DNA from: Cavenderia fasciculata | Lineage: Eukaryota; Evosea; Eumycetozoa; Acytosteliales; Cavenderiaceae | Direction of reading: 5' to 3' | Assembly: GCF_000203815.1 (NCBI RefSeq) | Contig: NW_004457729.1 | Coordinates: forward strand, 1,674,674 to 1,738,673 | Length of the DNA: 64,000 nt | Shown here: positions 47,865 to 58,976 of the stretch, one piece after another | How the letters are laid out: each line of letters begins with the position of its first letter | How positions within the stretch are numbered: position 1 is the stretch's first letter | Notes under the pieces: model-generated | What the model was told of the DNA's origin: nothing | The model's input: only the letters and a program-made list of their open reading frames with translations | Database searches by the model: none | Program-made: the position numbers and the translations under genes

Positions 47865-48083
47865 TTAATGGATAACAATTTTGTTGTAGATGTCAGTCAT
47901 TGCCATTATCGATATGTCGCAATGAAGTAGTGTATCGTTGTTGTTGATGATTTGATAGAGATATGATAGGTTGGATTTTAAAGAAGAAATGATACATTCT
48001 ACGTAGTCCGATAACATATCGTGCATGTTGTAAGATAGAAGAAATAACAAAAAAACAGCCCATAAACTTTTTAAAATGATCAT
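47865..48083 (-). CDS. Possible small secreted or anchored peptide
   Basis: 72 aa, uninterrupted, with an N-terminal hydrophobic segment (MIILKSLWAVFLLFLLSYN) typical of a signal peptide or anchor, then a short polar region with two cysteines (YVECII, LLHCDIS). It is the only frame in the gene-poor region with protein-like composition. No homologue is recognised and no introns are evident. It could be chance. Confidence 0.35.
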   Translation of the reverse strand: MIILKSLWAVFLLFLLSYNMHDMLSDYVECIISSLKSNLSYLYQIINNNDTLLHCDISIMAMTDIYNKIVIH

Positions 48084-49199
48084 TTTAATTGAGATGGATG
48101 GGGATGTTGGGATATTAATTACTATAGTTGATTCTTACCCTACTACTGCTACTCTGCTCTAGTCTCTAAACTCTTTTTTCTTTGTATTATTGTGCCACAA
48201 TGATTATCGATCGATGGAGAGATATATAGTTGGTATGTATGTATGTATTACTATTATGATTGAATGGGAGGTATATATGGTTAGTTATTTGAAATTGATC
48301 ATTATCTAAATAAATAGATAGGAGGAAGTCTTTGTGTATCTGTTGTTGTTGTTGTTGATGACAAAAACAAGGGCTCCTTGTTGTCTTGGCTTGAGGATGT
48401 GTAGGGAGTTTACTGTTTGGCTGGTTCTGTCGTTTTTGTTTGTGTGGTTTTTACACCTAGGTGTTCTCAATGTCGCCCCAATCCTGTCATCCCCCCCACA
48501 CTACCACCAATTGAATTGAATTGAATCAACCCTTCTTTCCTCTATCCAATGAAACTACTCTCTTGTCGATTTTTGATCGGTGATCATTGTCAACATGTGC
48601 ACAGAGTGAGGTGAGAGAGAAAGAGTTGTCAGCTGACACCTCAACCTCCAAAAAGGGGATACGGATGGGGGGTATGAATGTATGTAGGATGATGGGTGGT
48701 TGGTTCTTCTTTCTTCTTTCGATCGATCAATCTTTACTTACTAACTACAACTAATCTTGAATTCGAATTGGATCACTTTTTTTTTTAAAGTAATACTAAT
48801 AATAATAATAATATTATATGTTGGTGATGATACAATCGTTGTTGTTTGTGATGATGATGATACTGAATATAGTGCTACACTGTTATTACTATTAATATTA
48901 TTATTACAACTGCGCTTATAGTTTAGTTAGAATAACTTAACTATTTTTAAAAAAGTGGTGGAGGTGGTGATACAAAAGACGGACGACTTTACAGCTGTTG
49001 TGACAAGCTATGGTAACATAAATACGATTGATTGATCGTTTTAAAATTAATATTATTATCAACTTTTCAGATCGAGATTTACACCCTCCTCTCAGATTTT
49101 TATGATCGACAACCGACACTTGTCGAAAACCCCATTGTTTTTTTTAAAAGTGATACAACTATAAGAGTTTGAATTTGGGAGATAATAATTCTTTAAAAC

Positions 49200-49842
49200 C
49201 CCCAACACGTATTATTATCCAATTACGACCGAAAGTTGAAGTGTTGTTTGTGTCTTCGTCAGAAAAGAGATGTTGATTTGAGTCAAAGTCAACAATCCTG
49301 TTGAATCGGGTAGTTGCTATGATGATCCAATATATTATATGTATTTAATAAACTCTTTAGTTGATGATGATGACGTGCACCCAAAGGTGTATCAATCCAA
49401 CAATAAGAAATAAAATCATATTATTTTTGTTGTATCACATAACAGCATCTTGTTGAATTTGTATTACCCTGTTTGTTTGTTGAGGTTGTTTGTTGAGGTT
49501 GTTGTTGATAGAAATGTTAACAACTATCAGATTTGCCACCAATGACTGGAACCAATAATAATGGTATTTGATGACTGCCTATATTATTTAATTGGCTTTC
49601 CACCTTTTTTTTTTGTTTAATGAGTTTGAGGTGTTTATTATTTATGATTACCCCAACAGTATTATTATTATTTCATCTAGCCATTTACGACCAGATGTTG
49701 AAGTGTTGTTGCTGTTTGTGTCTTCATCAGAAAGAGAGAGAGAGAGATAAAATTTTACATATGGTGTGTTGATTGTTGACTCACTCGATAATATCAATAT
49801 TATTCATATGTTGCTTGTCGAATCGAGTAGTTGCTATGATGA
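49200..49842. repeat. Diverged direct duplication of non-coding sequence
   Basis: Copy 1 (49200-49327) and copy 2 (49651-49842) share, in the same order, CCCCAACA, a (TTA)-rich stretch, TTACGACC, GTTGAAGTGTTGTT, TTTGTGTCTTC, TCAGAAA and TCGRGTAGTTGCTATGATGAT. Between the conserved blocks the copies differ in length, with a (GA)n insertion in copy 2. No open frame is shared, so conservation is of DNA or RNA rather than protein. Confidence 0.7.
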
Positions 49843-49858
49843 TATATATTATTATAAC

Positions 49859-50276
49859 TTAGAGAAATTGGTAGGAATTTGGACCAAGATATGCCATGAA
49901 CAAGCCCATTACACTGAGAGTGACAGATGAAGTCATTGCTCTCAATCCACTATCTGCAGTTTTCATGTTTGCCAATGATGCACAGCAACATACTAATGAT
50001 ACCCAAACCAAAACTCTATACTATTAATAATGATGATTGATCTAGATTAGTATACTCTATCTATCATATGATTGTACTACTGAATATATATATATATATA
50101 TATCTATCTATGTATCTATGTATCTATGTATCTACCTTTAAAAAGATACCCATAAAAGCTGAAAGGAAACAAAGAAGAGACCAAACATCCAAGTTTTGAG
50201 CTTCTCTTTCTTGTTGAGATAGTTGTGGATGCATCTCAAAGCCTGCTGTTGCTTGTCTTCTTGGATCTTTATTCAT
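49859..50276 (-). CDS. Asterix (PAT complex subunit, WDR83OS family)
   Basis: Two exons, 50276-50136 and 50020-49859, with a 115-nt intron, give 100 aa. No single exon is long enough to stand out. The sequence (MNKDPRRQATAGFEMHP, then WSLLCFLSAFMGIFLKYRVLVWVSLVCCCASLANMK, GLRAMTSSVTLSVMGLFMAYLGPN) follows animal Asterix ([59 protein letters not shown]) along its whole length. Three hydrophobic helices are visible. Asterix with CCDC47 forms the PAT intramembrane chaperone at the ER translocon that shields polar membrane segments. Splice junctions are phase 0 with GT..AG. Confidence 0.92.
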
Positions 50277-50488
50277 GATTTAGTATAGTATATGTAGTAT
50301 GTAATTGGTTCGAACAAACAAATAAATAATAAAAAATTGACGATCATATGAACGTAGTCGCGATGTTCAGTTCATTTTTTTGTTTTAAAAAAATAATTAT
50401 ACAACAATAACAACAAACAAATACATACAAACTATAGACTCTAGATAGATAGATAATATAATGGTACAATGTAGATTACATTGGAAGT

Positions 50489-50809
50489 TTAATTGTTTAT
50501 TGATTTATTATACCAAATGACAACCATACTCATAGTAACAACAGCAATGAAACCTACTATGAGGAAACCAAGTGACAAACATGCAAAGAGTCTAGCTTTG
50601 GAATTCTTTGATCGCACGTAAAAGAGTCCACACAACCAAAGGTATTGACAAAAGAAACCAAATATGAAAAAGAGTGTCATTTCAAATTGATCGCTACTCG
50701 ATCTCCATCTCTTGTACTCTTCTTTTCTCTTTAATCCAGTTGCAAGGAATTCTGCTTGTTGTTGTACAGATAGATCGTAATTGTCTAGAGTCGAATTTGG
50801 TGCTACCAT
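50489..50809 (-). CDS. Small two-helix membrane protein of unknown function
   Basis: 106 aa, single exon. Residues 1-40 are polar and charged (QQQAEFLATGLKRKEEYKRWRSSSDQFEM), followed by two hydrophobic helices: about 42-63 (LFFIFGFFCQYLWLCGLFYV) and 75-98 (LFACLSLGFLIVGFIAVVTMSMVV), separated by a basic loop (RSKNSKAR). The organisation is conserved-looking (basic loop, Asn-tailed short C-terminus), but I do not recognise the family. It lies head-to-tail with Asterix, 212 bases away. Confidence 0.75.
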   Translation of the reverse strand: MVAPNSTLDNYDLSVQQQAEFLATGLKRKEEYKRWRSSSDQFEMTLFFIFGFFCQYLWLCGLFYVRSKNSKARLFACLSLGFLIVGFIAVVTMSMVVIWYNKSINN

Positions 50810-51348
50810 GGTTTTTTATAGTATATAGTATATATATCTTATTCCAAATAATTATTAAAGGTTGAATGGATGGATATGTAATTAAATAATAATAATAATA
50901 TATATTCAATATGTAGAGTATCAATGAATGGTAGATATAATATAATATAAAGATAAAAAGAGTGGTGACTTTTGGTATGGTATGTATAATTTATTGAAAT
51001 ATACATTTCTTTCTTAAATAGGAATAATATCCGTTCCAGGGATGAACTTCCCATCCTTTTCACCACCCCCTAACCCACAAACCAAACCTTAAAAACCACA
51101 ACCAGAAAAGAAAAGAAATTTCTTTTCTTATCACACCCTTTTTTTTTCATAATTATAATGGTTCCATCTTTTTTTTTTAAAGATGTTCATACTAATTATT
51201 TTAAAGATCTATCTATATAGATTGTAGAGGCAAAAAGAATATGATTATCAGAGACATACGACAGAGATAAATTTAATATTGAATGAAATGATTTTATTTT
51301 TTTAATTGTTTTTTTTTTTTATGGATATGTATAATTACTAATGTTGGT
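50810..51348. other. Intergenic region with a 22-bp palindrome
   Basis: AT-rich. A perfect inverted repeat of 22 bp is centred between 51118 and 51119 (arms AAGAAAAGAAA/TTTCTTTTCTT, no loop). No gene is seen. Confidence 0.55.
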
Positions 51349-52181
51349 TTAGTTGTGGAATGTCAAAGATTCACCATTGACAGCACTGGAAGAACCAACA
51401 ACGTTTCTTGGAACCAAGTGTTCACGATCACCGAAGCGGCTAAATGTGGATCCATTTTCAGTGTGGAAACGTTCAGAGGCAAGAACTTCGTTATGGTAAC
51501 CAGAGTTGAGACCAGCACGGTGAGATTCACGGTAGAATTCACGTGGGGCACCAGAGTCAGAGTATGGGTCCTTGTTGAGGACACGAACGTTGGAACGATA
51601 GTCAGCATAGAGGGTGGAACGCTTCATGTGTTGATGGTTTCTCCAAGCACAAATACTGGAAATAATACCCACGAGGGCAAGAAGACCTCCAATGACTGCG
51701 GCAACAATGACACCAGCTAAAGCACTGCCATGGAGACCACTGTCATGTCTCTCAGTTGGGATTGGGGCCCAGTCAAATGCACCAAGATGACCTCTTGCAA
51801 AATCATCATATGATGTATCACTGTATGCTCCAGTTCCCTCTAAAATTAAAAAAAAAAGAAAAAAAAGAATGTGGTTAATTAAATGCAATGTAATAATAAT
51901 TATTATTATTATTATTATCATCTAATTTGATTTGATTTCTTACTTAGATAAGTAGTACGACCAACTCCAGTACGAAGAATATTATTATTATAGATATTTG
52001 TATTTCTGGCAAAAAAATTGCTTTGTGCAGTCGATGACAAAGTACCCTTTCCATAGGCTGAATTCCATAGACCATAGGCTGAATTTTGTAATTGATTGGT
52101 TAATACACCGCTAGCGACGGTAGCACATGCTGCTACTACCACACCAACTGCCAACGTTTTATGGAAACGAGGTATAAACAT
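51349..52181 (-). CDS. Single-pass membrane protein of unknown function
   Basis: Two exons, 52181-51944 and 51839-51349, phase 1, give 242 aa. An N-terminal signal or anchor (TLAVGVVVAACATVASGVL) is followed by a polar extracellular part with a duplicated NSAYG motif (encoded by a near-direct DNA repeat at about 52055-52092), then one strong transmembrane helix (about 131-154: ALAGVIVAAVIGGLLALVGIISSICAW). A basic stop-transfer HQHMKRS and a Ser/Arg/Tyr-rich cytosolic tail follow, with possible Tyr motifs (TLYADY, DPYSDSG, REFYRESH). The architecture is receptor- or adhesion-like, but no domain is recognised. Codon use in exon 2 is GC-richer, suggesting good expression. Confidence 0.78.
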
Positions 52182-53027
52182 ATTTTTAAAAACTCTTAAA
52201 AATACTAACTACTAAAAGAGAAGAGGATGGTGAAAGAAGAAGAATACTAGAGTCTAGATTTTAAAAACAACAATATTGTGAGAGGAATAAATAATTAAAA
52301 ATAAATAATTGTTTCAAACGAGTGTAGAGAGTATAAAGTTGGAAATGAAGTTGGAACACAAACAGACCTGGAAAAAGAGTGAGTGTGCCAAGTGGGGAAA
52401 TGAATAGAGAAAATCGGTAAATGTGCGATCGTTGACATACCATATGGTATTTCAAAAGGAACAGTCATAGTCAAATATTGATTTACAAATTGTTGACTTC
52501 CAAATCAATGAATAGTCGGGAAATTGTATAATAGTAGTGAGAAAAAAAAATGTGTTGACACTCTCAAACACTCACACAAAAACACACACAGATAGCTGTG
52601 AACTGACTGACTGACGGACTGACTATAGATCTCTATTGTCATGGTCATCCCATTTGAGTTTGTGTGTGGGTGTTTGATTTTGACGTTTTCGAATCAACAA
52701 GTAAAGTAAAAAGAGTCAGAGTGGGTGTGTGAGTTGAGGGTTGTGGTAACAACTAGATATGAACATTGCTTTTCCAAATCTCTCACTTTTACGTTGTCAA
52801 AAATGATTGTGCTCACACTAGTGGAGATAATTACTTCGATCCGTATTGAACTTTAAACCAAACAACAAATTCCTCTACAAGTTTGTAAATTTTATTATTT
52901 TAATTTATTATATTTATTTATCTATCAATCTTTTTTTTTTTCTGTATTCCTTTTTTTAGTTTTAGTTTTTTTTTTATATCAACTACAACTAAATAACAAT
53001 AATAATAATAGTTTTTTTTAATCGAAA
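52182..53027. other. Divergent promoter region
   Basis: The spacer between the membrane protein (-) and the CAP-papain gene (+). GT-rich boxes are listed separately. A (CTGACTGA) run lies at about 52600-52620, with T/TAA-rich sequence near the CAP-papain start. No gene is seen. Confidence 0.5.
52661..52741. promoter_or_regulatory. Possible G-box-like elements upstream of CAP-papain gene
   Basis: TGTGTGTGGGTGTTT at 52661-52675 and GTGGGTGTGTGAG at 52721-52733 lie 60 bases apart and 300-360 bases before the start codon. GT-rich boxes of this type bind G-box factor and drive developmental expression in Dictyostelium. Assignment is by resemblance only. Confidence 0.3.
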
Positions 53028-54597
53028 ATGAGAATACATCCAACAATATTGTTGGTGATTGCCCTCATGTCAGGAGGTGCATTTGCCAATTTCAGTTCCG
53101 ATGATCAATCTTCTATTGTCAGTGGAATGAACACCCTAAGAACCAGAGTTTCACCAGCTTCCCAAGTACCAATCCAAAATTTAGTATGGAATAATGACTT
53201 GGCATCCAATGCTCTCGGTTTAGCTACCCTTTGTGGTAGTCAATACATGTCTGATGCTGGTGCATCTGGTGTCTATTCAGAATCAGTTCAAACTTTTGAT
53301 TCTGATCCAAATGGTGAAATGGTAATAATATATTATAAAAAAATACAAATTAATATTTTATGATATTAATAATTTTTCTTTTTTCTTCTATTTACTTTCT
53401 AGCTTATTAATGCATTTTCAATTGGAAAGGAAGGTTACAATTATGATGATAACCTTTGTTATGATAATGTTGATTGTGCTGCCTACACCAACGTAAGTTT
53501 AGAATTTAATTAAAATGGTAAATAATTATTAACTTACAATTTTTTGTTATTTAGATGTTGTGGGAACAATCATCACAAGTTGGTTGTGCCAAGGTTGATT
53601 GTGGATCAAACACATCAGGTGGTAGTTTAAGATGGAGAGTTGTTTGTAACTGGAATCCAGCCGGTTCATTTGCTGGTGTCAAGCCATACACTGCCGTCAG
53701 CCACACCTCTGCCTCGCTTCTCAACACTGATCCAAACTATTCGACCTACACTGAATTTGATAGCAACTCTGGTGTCAACAGAATCTTGGACTTGACCAAC
53801 CAAGATGATGCCGCCAAAGCCGCCAAGTCTGTCTCCAAGAAGACCAAGGCTGTCTCTAGCACAGATTTTGATTACCGTCAAAATGGAATTGTCCCAGTTC
53901 CAGTCGACTCTCGTGACTGTAGTGCTGCCTATGCCTTTGTTGCCGCTGCTATTGCCCAAACCCGTGTTGCCATGAAGCGTAATGTCCGTCCAACCGTCTC
54001 TGTTCAACAAATCATCGATTGTATGAACAACAACACTGCCACCATTGGAGGTGTCAGATCTGGTTGTGTCAATGGTAGCATCCATGATGCTCTCATCTAC
54101 ATTCGTGACTTTGGTCTTATGAAGGAATCCGATTACCCATACACTGGTGCCTCCTCCAACGGTGTTTGCAAGTATGATGCCAACAAACTCATCGTAAAGG
54201 GTGGTTGTATGTATCACATAAACAAAAAATAATAATCTCTAAAAAATAATAATATTAATATTTTCTTTTTTTTTTAGACATGGAATTCTCTGATACTGGA
54301 AAGCAAAACATTCTTAGCAAGGCTAGAAATGATGGTCCAGTTGGTGTTGCTGTCTATGCCGACATTAACCTCTATGACTATCGTTCGGGTGTTTACTATT
54401 GTGACAACTCTTTCGCTGCCAACACTACCAACCATGCTGTACTCCTCGTTGGTTACAACAAGGATCATGACTACTACATTGTCCGTAACGACTGGGGAAC
54501 TCAATGGGGTGAAAACGGATTTGCACGCATTACAGCTGATCCAAACCATGATTGTGGTATCTCTAACAACTTGGCCGCTTCCATGAATACTAATTAA
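53028..54597 (+). CDS. Secreted CAP (SCP/TAPS) - papain-fold fusion, catalytic Cys lost
   Basis: Four exons (53028-53321, 53403-53492, 53555-54206, 54278-54597), phases consistent, 451 aa. A signal peptide ends near FA-N21. Residues about 25-175 are a CAP domain: IVSGMNTLRTRV, LVWNNDLASNALGLATLC, NLCYDN, YTNMLWEQSSQVGCAKVDC and WRVVCNWNPAGSFAG. Residues about 232-451 are a C1A papain fold: FDYRQNGIV, VQQIIDCM, GCVNGSIHDALIYIRDFGL, SDYPYTG, GPVGVAVYA, the catalytic-type His398 in TNHAVLLVGYN, and Asn416 in VRNDWGTQWGENGF. At the active-site helix CGSCWAF reads CSAAYAF, so Cys22 is kept (Cys250) but the nucleophile is Ala253 and Trp is Tyr. No propeptide is present. I infer a non-catalytic papain module fused to CAP. 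Confidence 0.9.
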
Positions 54598-54740
54598 ATT
54601 TGGAAATTCAAAAATCAATTTTGATTTTCAATAATTTAGATACATCTTATTTCTCTTTATATATATTTAAAAATAAAAGAATTTTAAAAATTAAAACTCT
54701 ACCACTTGTATTATATTATTATTTTACATACTCTTTATTA

Positions 54741-56580
54741 TTATTGTTGTTGTAATGATAATTTTACATCATTATATTCAAAAAGTATATGAGTTGGATT
54801 CCAATCATTATCAAGTAGTTGTTGTGTAAATGTTATAAATTCTGTGACCAATTCTTCTTGACCAACCATTGATGAATCAATGGAACCATTATAAACTAAT
54901 TTTTGAATATGATAAAATGATTGTAATAATACCATATTTAAATTATCAACCAATTCCTTGTTGGCATTTGATTTGGATAAAATATCTCCAGCATTATCCA
55001 AAACATCTGGATTTGAATCTATAATGAGTACATGATATTCAATTGTCCCACCATTCTTTTCATTTGTTGTTGGTTTAATTACATATGAATACTTTCCATT
55101 TTGTTGGTGATTATTATTACTATTATTATTTTGTAATTGTGATGGAGTGATTCTATTATTTTGAATATATTCCATCACAGAATCAATTTCATCTTGTCCT
55201 TTAAAACATTGATCAATTGATGATCCAAAATGAATCTTTGGTGTATCAGTCGATGAAGAAAACATAAAACTTGATAATAATAATAAAAGTTGGTTAACAA
55301 ATGATCATTTTATACTTTCCTTTTGGGTGTACATACTTTTCATTCTTGTTTACAATTTCAGGAGACAATATAATCTTTTCTCTTAACCAATGATCAATAA
55401 TTATTTTTGATCTTTGTGAATTTAATGTCTTTAAACAAATAGATTTTAATGATCTGAAACAATAGATAATTAATTAGTTAATAATTAAAATTTATAAACA
55501 TTTAACTTTTACTCTATTTACTCTATTTACTTACTTTACACTACAAGACATATGTAAAAGTGAAATGATAAATACAGCACATAAATTGGCGGTAGTAGTC
55601 ATTGGAGACATTAATAGACCAATGGTTGTCCCGAGACCCATACCAGTGAGATAGGATGCCATACTCTGTGACTGATACTTGGCAGTGATATCACCAAGGT
55701 TCTCTTGAAGTGAAAATGATCGATTGAGGGAAGCTCTTGTAGCTCCGTATATTAACCCTGCCAACCCCTTTGATAGATTCGATACAGATGCCAATGGTAA
55801 AAAGTATCCAGGTACAAATGGAGTAAGCATCTCCAACATGACTCCTACATTGTGTAATATATCACCTCTAAATTTAAAACTCTTTAAATTATAGTCCAAT
55901 GATGTACTATATTTACTTGCAAATAATACCAATGCTGATGCTCCCAAACCATCCTTTAAAAATTTGATAGAGTTTGTTTGTTTGTTAGTTAGTTTTGTAA
56001 TTATAGCTTTGTTTGTGTACTCAAACATAATATTTCATACCTTTAATACCCAAGAGATGGCAGCTGCAAATGGTAAAGAAGTAGATAAACCTACACCGAC
56101 ACTTGTTAAAAGTGCATGTGTTGAGAGTACATAAGTTGTAGAACCAAGAGTATTCTGAAGAAACATCCATTTCATATATTGTGAGTAGTCATGTGTAACA
56201 CTTTGAGGGTATCCCTTTGGAAGGAATAGTTTTTGAAACATCTTTGTCAACTTTTGTTGATTGTCTGTATCAATCACCAATGACGATGTATGTGTTGTAT
56301 CATTATTGTTGACATGTTTGATATCATTCATCAGTACTGACGATCCCAACCCATAATGACTATATGTTTTCTTGATTACTCCACTATGTAATTCATTTAT
56401 CTTGTTTAATGTTGGAGGACTTGTATTATTAGTCCCGTTAGTGCTACCACTACTATAACCATAGTATTGTTGTTTAGAAATTCGATCAAACGATGATGAT
56501 AATGATGATGATCTTAACGTCGACGAAAATGATGATGTTACAAGTTTTCTTGAATGATTTGACTTTGACAAGAGATACAT
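54741..56580 (-). CDS. RUS/DUF647 family (root UVB sensitive-like) protein
   Basis: Four exons (56580-56041, 55953-55535, 55453-55337, 55269-54741), phases consistent, 534 aa. After a Ser-rich start resembling a mitochondrial or low-complexity leader, the RUS core appears: FLPKGYPQSVTHDYSQYMKWMFLQ, VLSTHALLTSVGVG, SLPFAAAISWVLK|DGLGASALVLFASKYSTSLDYNLKSFKFRGDILHNVGVMLEMLTP, then NLSKGLAGLIYGATRASLNRSFSLQENLGDITAKYQSQS and GLGTTIGLLMS. Order and motifs match plant RUS1 and human C16orf58. Several hydrophobic helices suggest a membrane-associated protein. RUS1/RUS2 are needed for early seedling growth and vitamin-B6-linked responses in plants; the molecular function is unknown. The C-terminal exon has an Asn insertion. 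Confidence 0.9.
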
Positions 56581-56877
56581 ATTATATTGAATAAACTATA
56601 TAAATGTATATCCCTCCCTCAAACAAGTTCATTAAATAAAAATCAAGACATCAATCAAGCCGATGATGAGTTGGTCGTGATCGATGGGTTTCAAAAAAAT
56701 TAAATTAAACAAAAATATGCCATCTATCACCGACATGAGATAAGATGTAAAGTAGTAGTAGTAGTGGTGGTAGTAGTAGTAGTATTGTTTGTATATACAT
56801 GTGTTGTTTGTGTGTGTGTTTTGGTTTATTTTATATATATATATGGTGTTGAGGTTGAAGGTTCTTCTTCTTCTTCT
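56581..56877. other. Intergenic spacer
   Basis: AT-rich, with (GTA)-rich and (GT)n runs near 56750-56820 and a TTC run at 56862-56878. No gene is seen. Confidence 0.5.
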
Positions 56878-57921
56878 TTAAGAATTCCATCTCTTACCAG
56901 ATCTTAATTTATGATCTCTATTCTTTTGATTTCCTCCTGCTTGATGTTTGAAACCTCTCTTCATCTCTGCGTAACCTTCATCTTCTTCATCATCATATAC
57001 TCCATAATCAACCTCTTCACCTTCCTCTCCTTCTTCATCATCTTCGTCTTCGTCGTCATCTTCGTCGTCTTCATCTTCATCATCTTCATCGTCGTCTTCA
57101 TCTTCATCATCATCATCCTCTTCATTGTACTTTCTATTTTGATTAGAGAGTGCCTTTACAGATGCAGACAATAGTGAAAGTTGACCAGAAGTGTCATTGA
57201 CTTGATTCTTTTTGGTGGACAAGTGAGATGCTGGTTTGGGAGAGGTGGACAACTTGGCAGCAAGTTTCTTCTTACCCTTTTTGGTGAGTCGTTTACCTGG
57301 TTGATGGTCCTCGTCACTTTCTTGTGACTCTTTGTCTTGATGAGATGGTGTGTCCTCTGATCCACTGCCTCCACTATCATCATTCTTTTTGGCTGACTTT
57401 TTCTTGTCCTTTTTTTGTACTTTGTGATGAACCACCTTGGCATGGATCTTTTCATACTCTTCCATTTGGAGTTTGTATCGTTGTTTGTCTTCCTCTGCCT
57501 TGGTATAGTATGGACGCTTTTCACCTTCTTCCATTTCTTTCCATTTTTCGAGTAACCATCCATTGGCTCGCTTTGGATTCTCCTCTCTAAAGTACTGGAA
57601 TGCTGGGATGGGAGCCGATGGCTTGGATCGCTTGACACCACTGACCAACCCATCTTGGATAATCGGTGCTACATGGTCGCCACCCTTGGACGACGACGAC
57701 GATGAACCGTGATGATTTCCAGCATGTTGCTCATCTTGTTGTTTTCTTTTGATCTCTCTTTCATGCTCCTCTTGCTTTTGTTTCTTTTGCAATTTGATTT
57801 TCATCAACTGACGATTCACCTCGCTCACCTCATCATCAACTGTTAATTCTTTTTCTTCTGCTACTGCTGCTGTTGGTGCTGTTGTTGGTTGTTGTTGTTG
57901 TTTTTTAGATTTTGGTGCCAT
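56878..57921 (-). CDS. HMG-box chromatin protein
   Basis: 347 aa, single exon. A Lys/Gln/Glu-rich N-terminal coiled region (25-65) precedes a single HMG box at about 98-158: RSKPSAPIPAFQYFREENPKRANGWLLEKWKEMEEGEKRPYYTKAEEDKQRYKLQMEEYEK. It has the Pro at the start, paired aromatics, the W of helix 2 and the YxxxAxxDKxRY helix 3. Lys/Ser-rich linkers and a long Glu/Asp run (about 270-315) follow, then a basic end (HKLRSGKRW). HMG boxes bend or bind DNA without strong sequence preference; acidic tails modulate this and contact histones. The box most resembles structure-specific HMGB/NHP6-type boxes. Function within chromatin is inferred. Confidence 0.88.
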   Translation of the reverse strand: MAPKSKKQQQQPTTAPTAAVAEEKELTVDDEVSEVNRQLMKIKLQKKQKQEEHEREIKRKQQDEQHAGNHHGSSSSSSKGGDHVAPIIQDGLVSGVKRSKPSAPIPAFQYFREENPKRANGWLLEKWKEMEEGEKRPYYTKAEEDKQRYKLQMEEYEKIHAKVVHHKVQKKDKKKSAKKNDDSGGSGSEDTPSHQDKESQESDEDHQPGKRLTKKGKKKLAAKLSTSPKPASHLSTKKNQVNDTSGQLSLLSASVKALSNQNRKYNEEDDDDEDEDDDEDDEDEDDEDDDEDEDDEEGEEGEEVDYGVYDDEEDEGYAEMKRGFKHQAGGNQKNRDHKLRSGKRWNS

Positions 57922-58976
57922 GATTGATTGATTGGTTGATTGATAGTATTATATATATATATTTAATTATTTACAAATAGATTGATTGATTGATTGAAAA
58001 AGGTGAAAAAGAGATATTTAAAAGTACAAATACAGATAGATACAAATGAGATTGAATAATTATATAAATATGATACAAAGTAATTACTAGTTAGTTGGAG
58101 AGAGAGAGTTGAATATAAAAATGAAATTTGCTGAATGAACTGATGGGTTTAATACTCAAAAAAAATCTTGGATGAACAATGCACTTTGAGGTTCTGAGAA
58201 TCTAGAAAGAAAATTTACTCTGCAATGTAAAAAGCTAAGTACACAACAGGAATCAAGCAAAAAATTGATTTTTTTTTTAATTTTTTAATTCATTTTCGAG
58301 AGATGTCCACCTACTACCCCAAAAACGAGGTGTCATATTCTATTATCCCACACAAACAATCCACGATACTTGTATGTAGACCAAATTAGTAGTAAAAGGA
58401 ATATAGGATAGAAAGAATAACATGGACGGCTTGGATATATATTATAAAACGTATTTTTAATGATGATTTATTAATGGGAATCTCTCTGAATTCATGACGA
58501 GAAAAGGATATTATCCTTTACCAGCTGATAATACATTTTATAATTGTACTATTCTTTCTTTATATTCCTTATCATCTCATTCAATCTCTCTCTCAACCCA
58601 TTTACTAATCCTTTATTTTTTCCATAATCTTACAGTTACTTTGATAATTACTTGATACTTTGCCTTTTGCAATTAATTAATGAACTCATTAAATAAAACA
58701 TATGAATGTTACTATATAGAAAAAAAAGGTTTATATAATCGATTTATTTGGGAAAGGGGATGTTGTTGTTGTTTAATGTTTTACAATGTGAAGATAACAT
58801 GCAGGATTGGATGGATGGGAACAAAAAATATATAATGTTGTAGAAGAAGATATAATGAATGGTTGTTGTTAAATAATTATTACTATTTCATTAATATTAT
58901 TATTATTATTTGTTTGTTTGTTGGATAGGTTATTTATTATTCTTGTTGTTCTGTTCTATTCTATTCTTCTTCTGTT
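57922..58976. other. Intergenic region
   Basis: Upstream of the HMG-box gene and downstream of the RBR gene. AT-rich with (GATT)n at about 57920-57945 and several T runs. No ORF with protein-like composition or RNA gene is seen. Confidence 0.6.

Larger units (their letters stand above)
46149..49858. other. Long gene-poor region
   Basis: The largest stretch (3.7 kb) without a solid gene. It holds many simple runs: (GAAT)n near 46600, TTC runs, (TA)n near 47230-47255, (GTT)n and (GGTT)n. There is one possible small secreted ORF (47865-48083) and a duplicated non-coding segment (49200-49327 and 49651-49842). Other open frames are AT-driven or read through microsatellites. Confidence 0.55.

Noticed and set aside
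49300-49345. snoRNA box C (ATGATGA) in the duplicated segment
   Set aside because: No convincing CTGA box D with terminal stem was found, and ATGATGA strings are frequent in this genome.
53666-54217. 183-codon minus frame opposite the CAP-papain gene
   Set aside because: Antisense shadow of well-biased coding sequence; no motif or signal.
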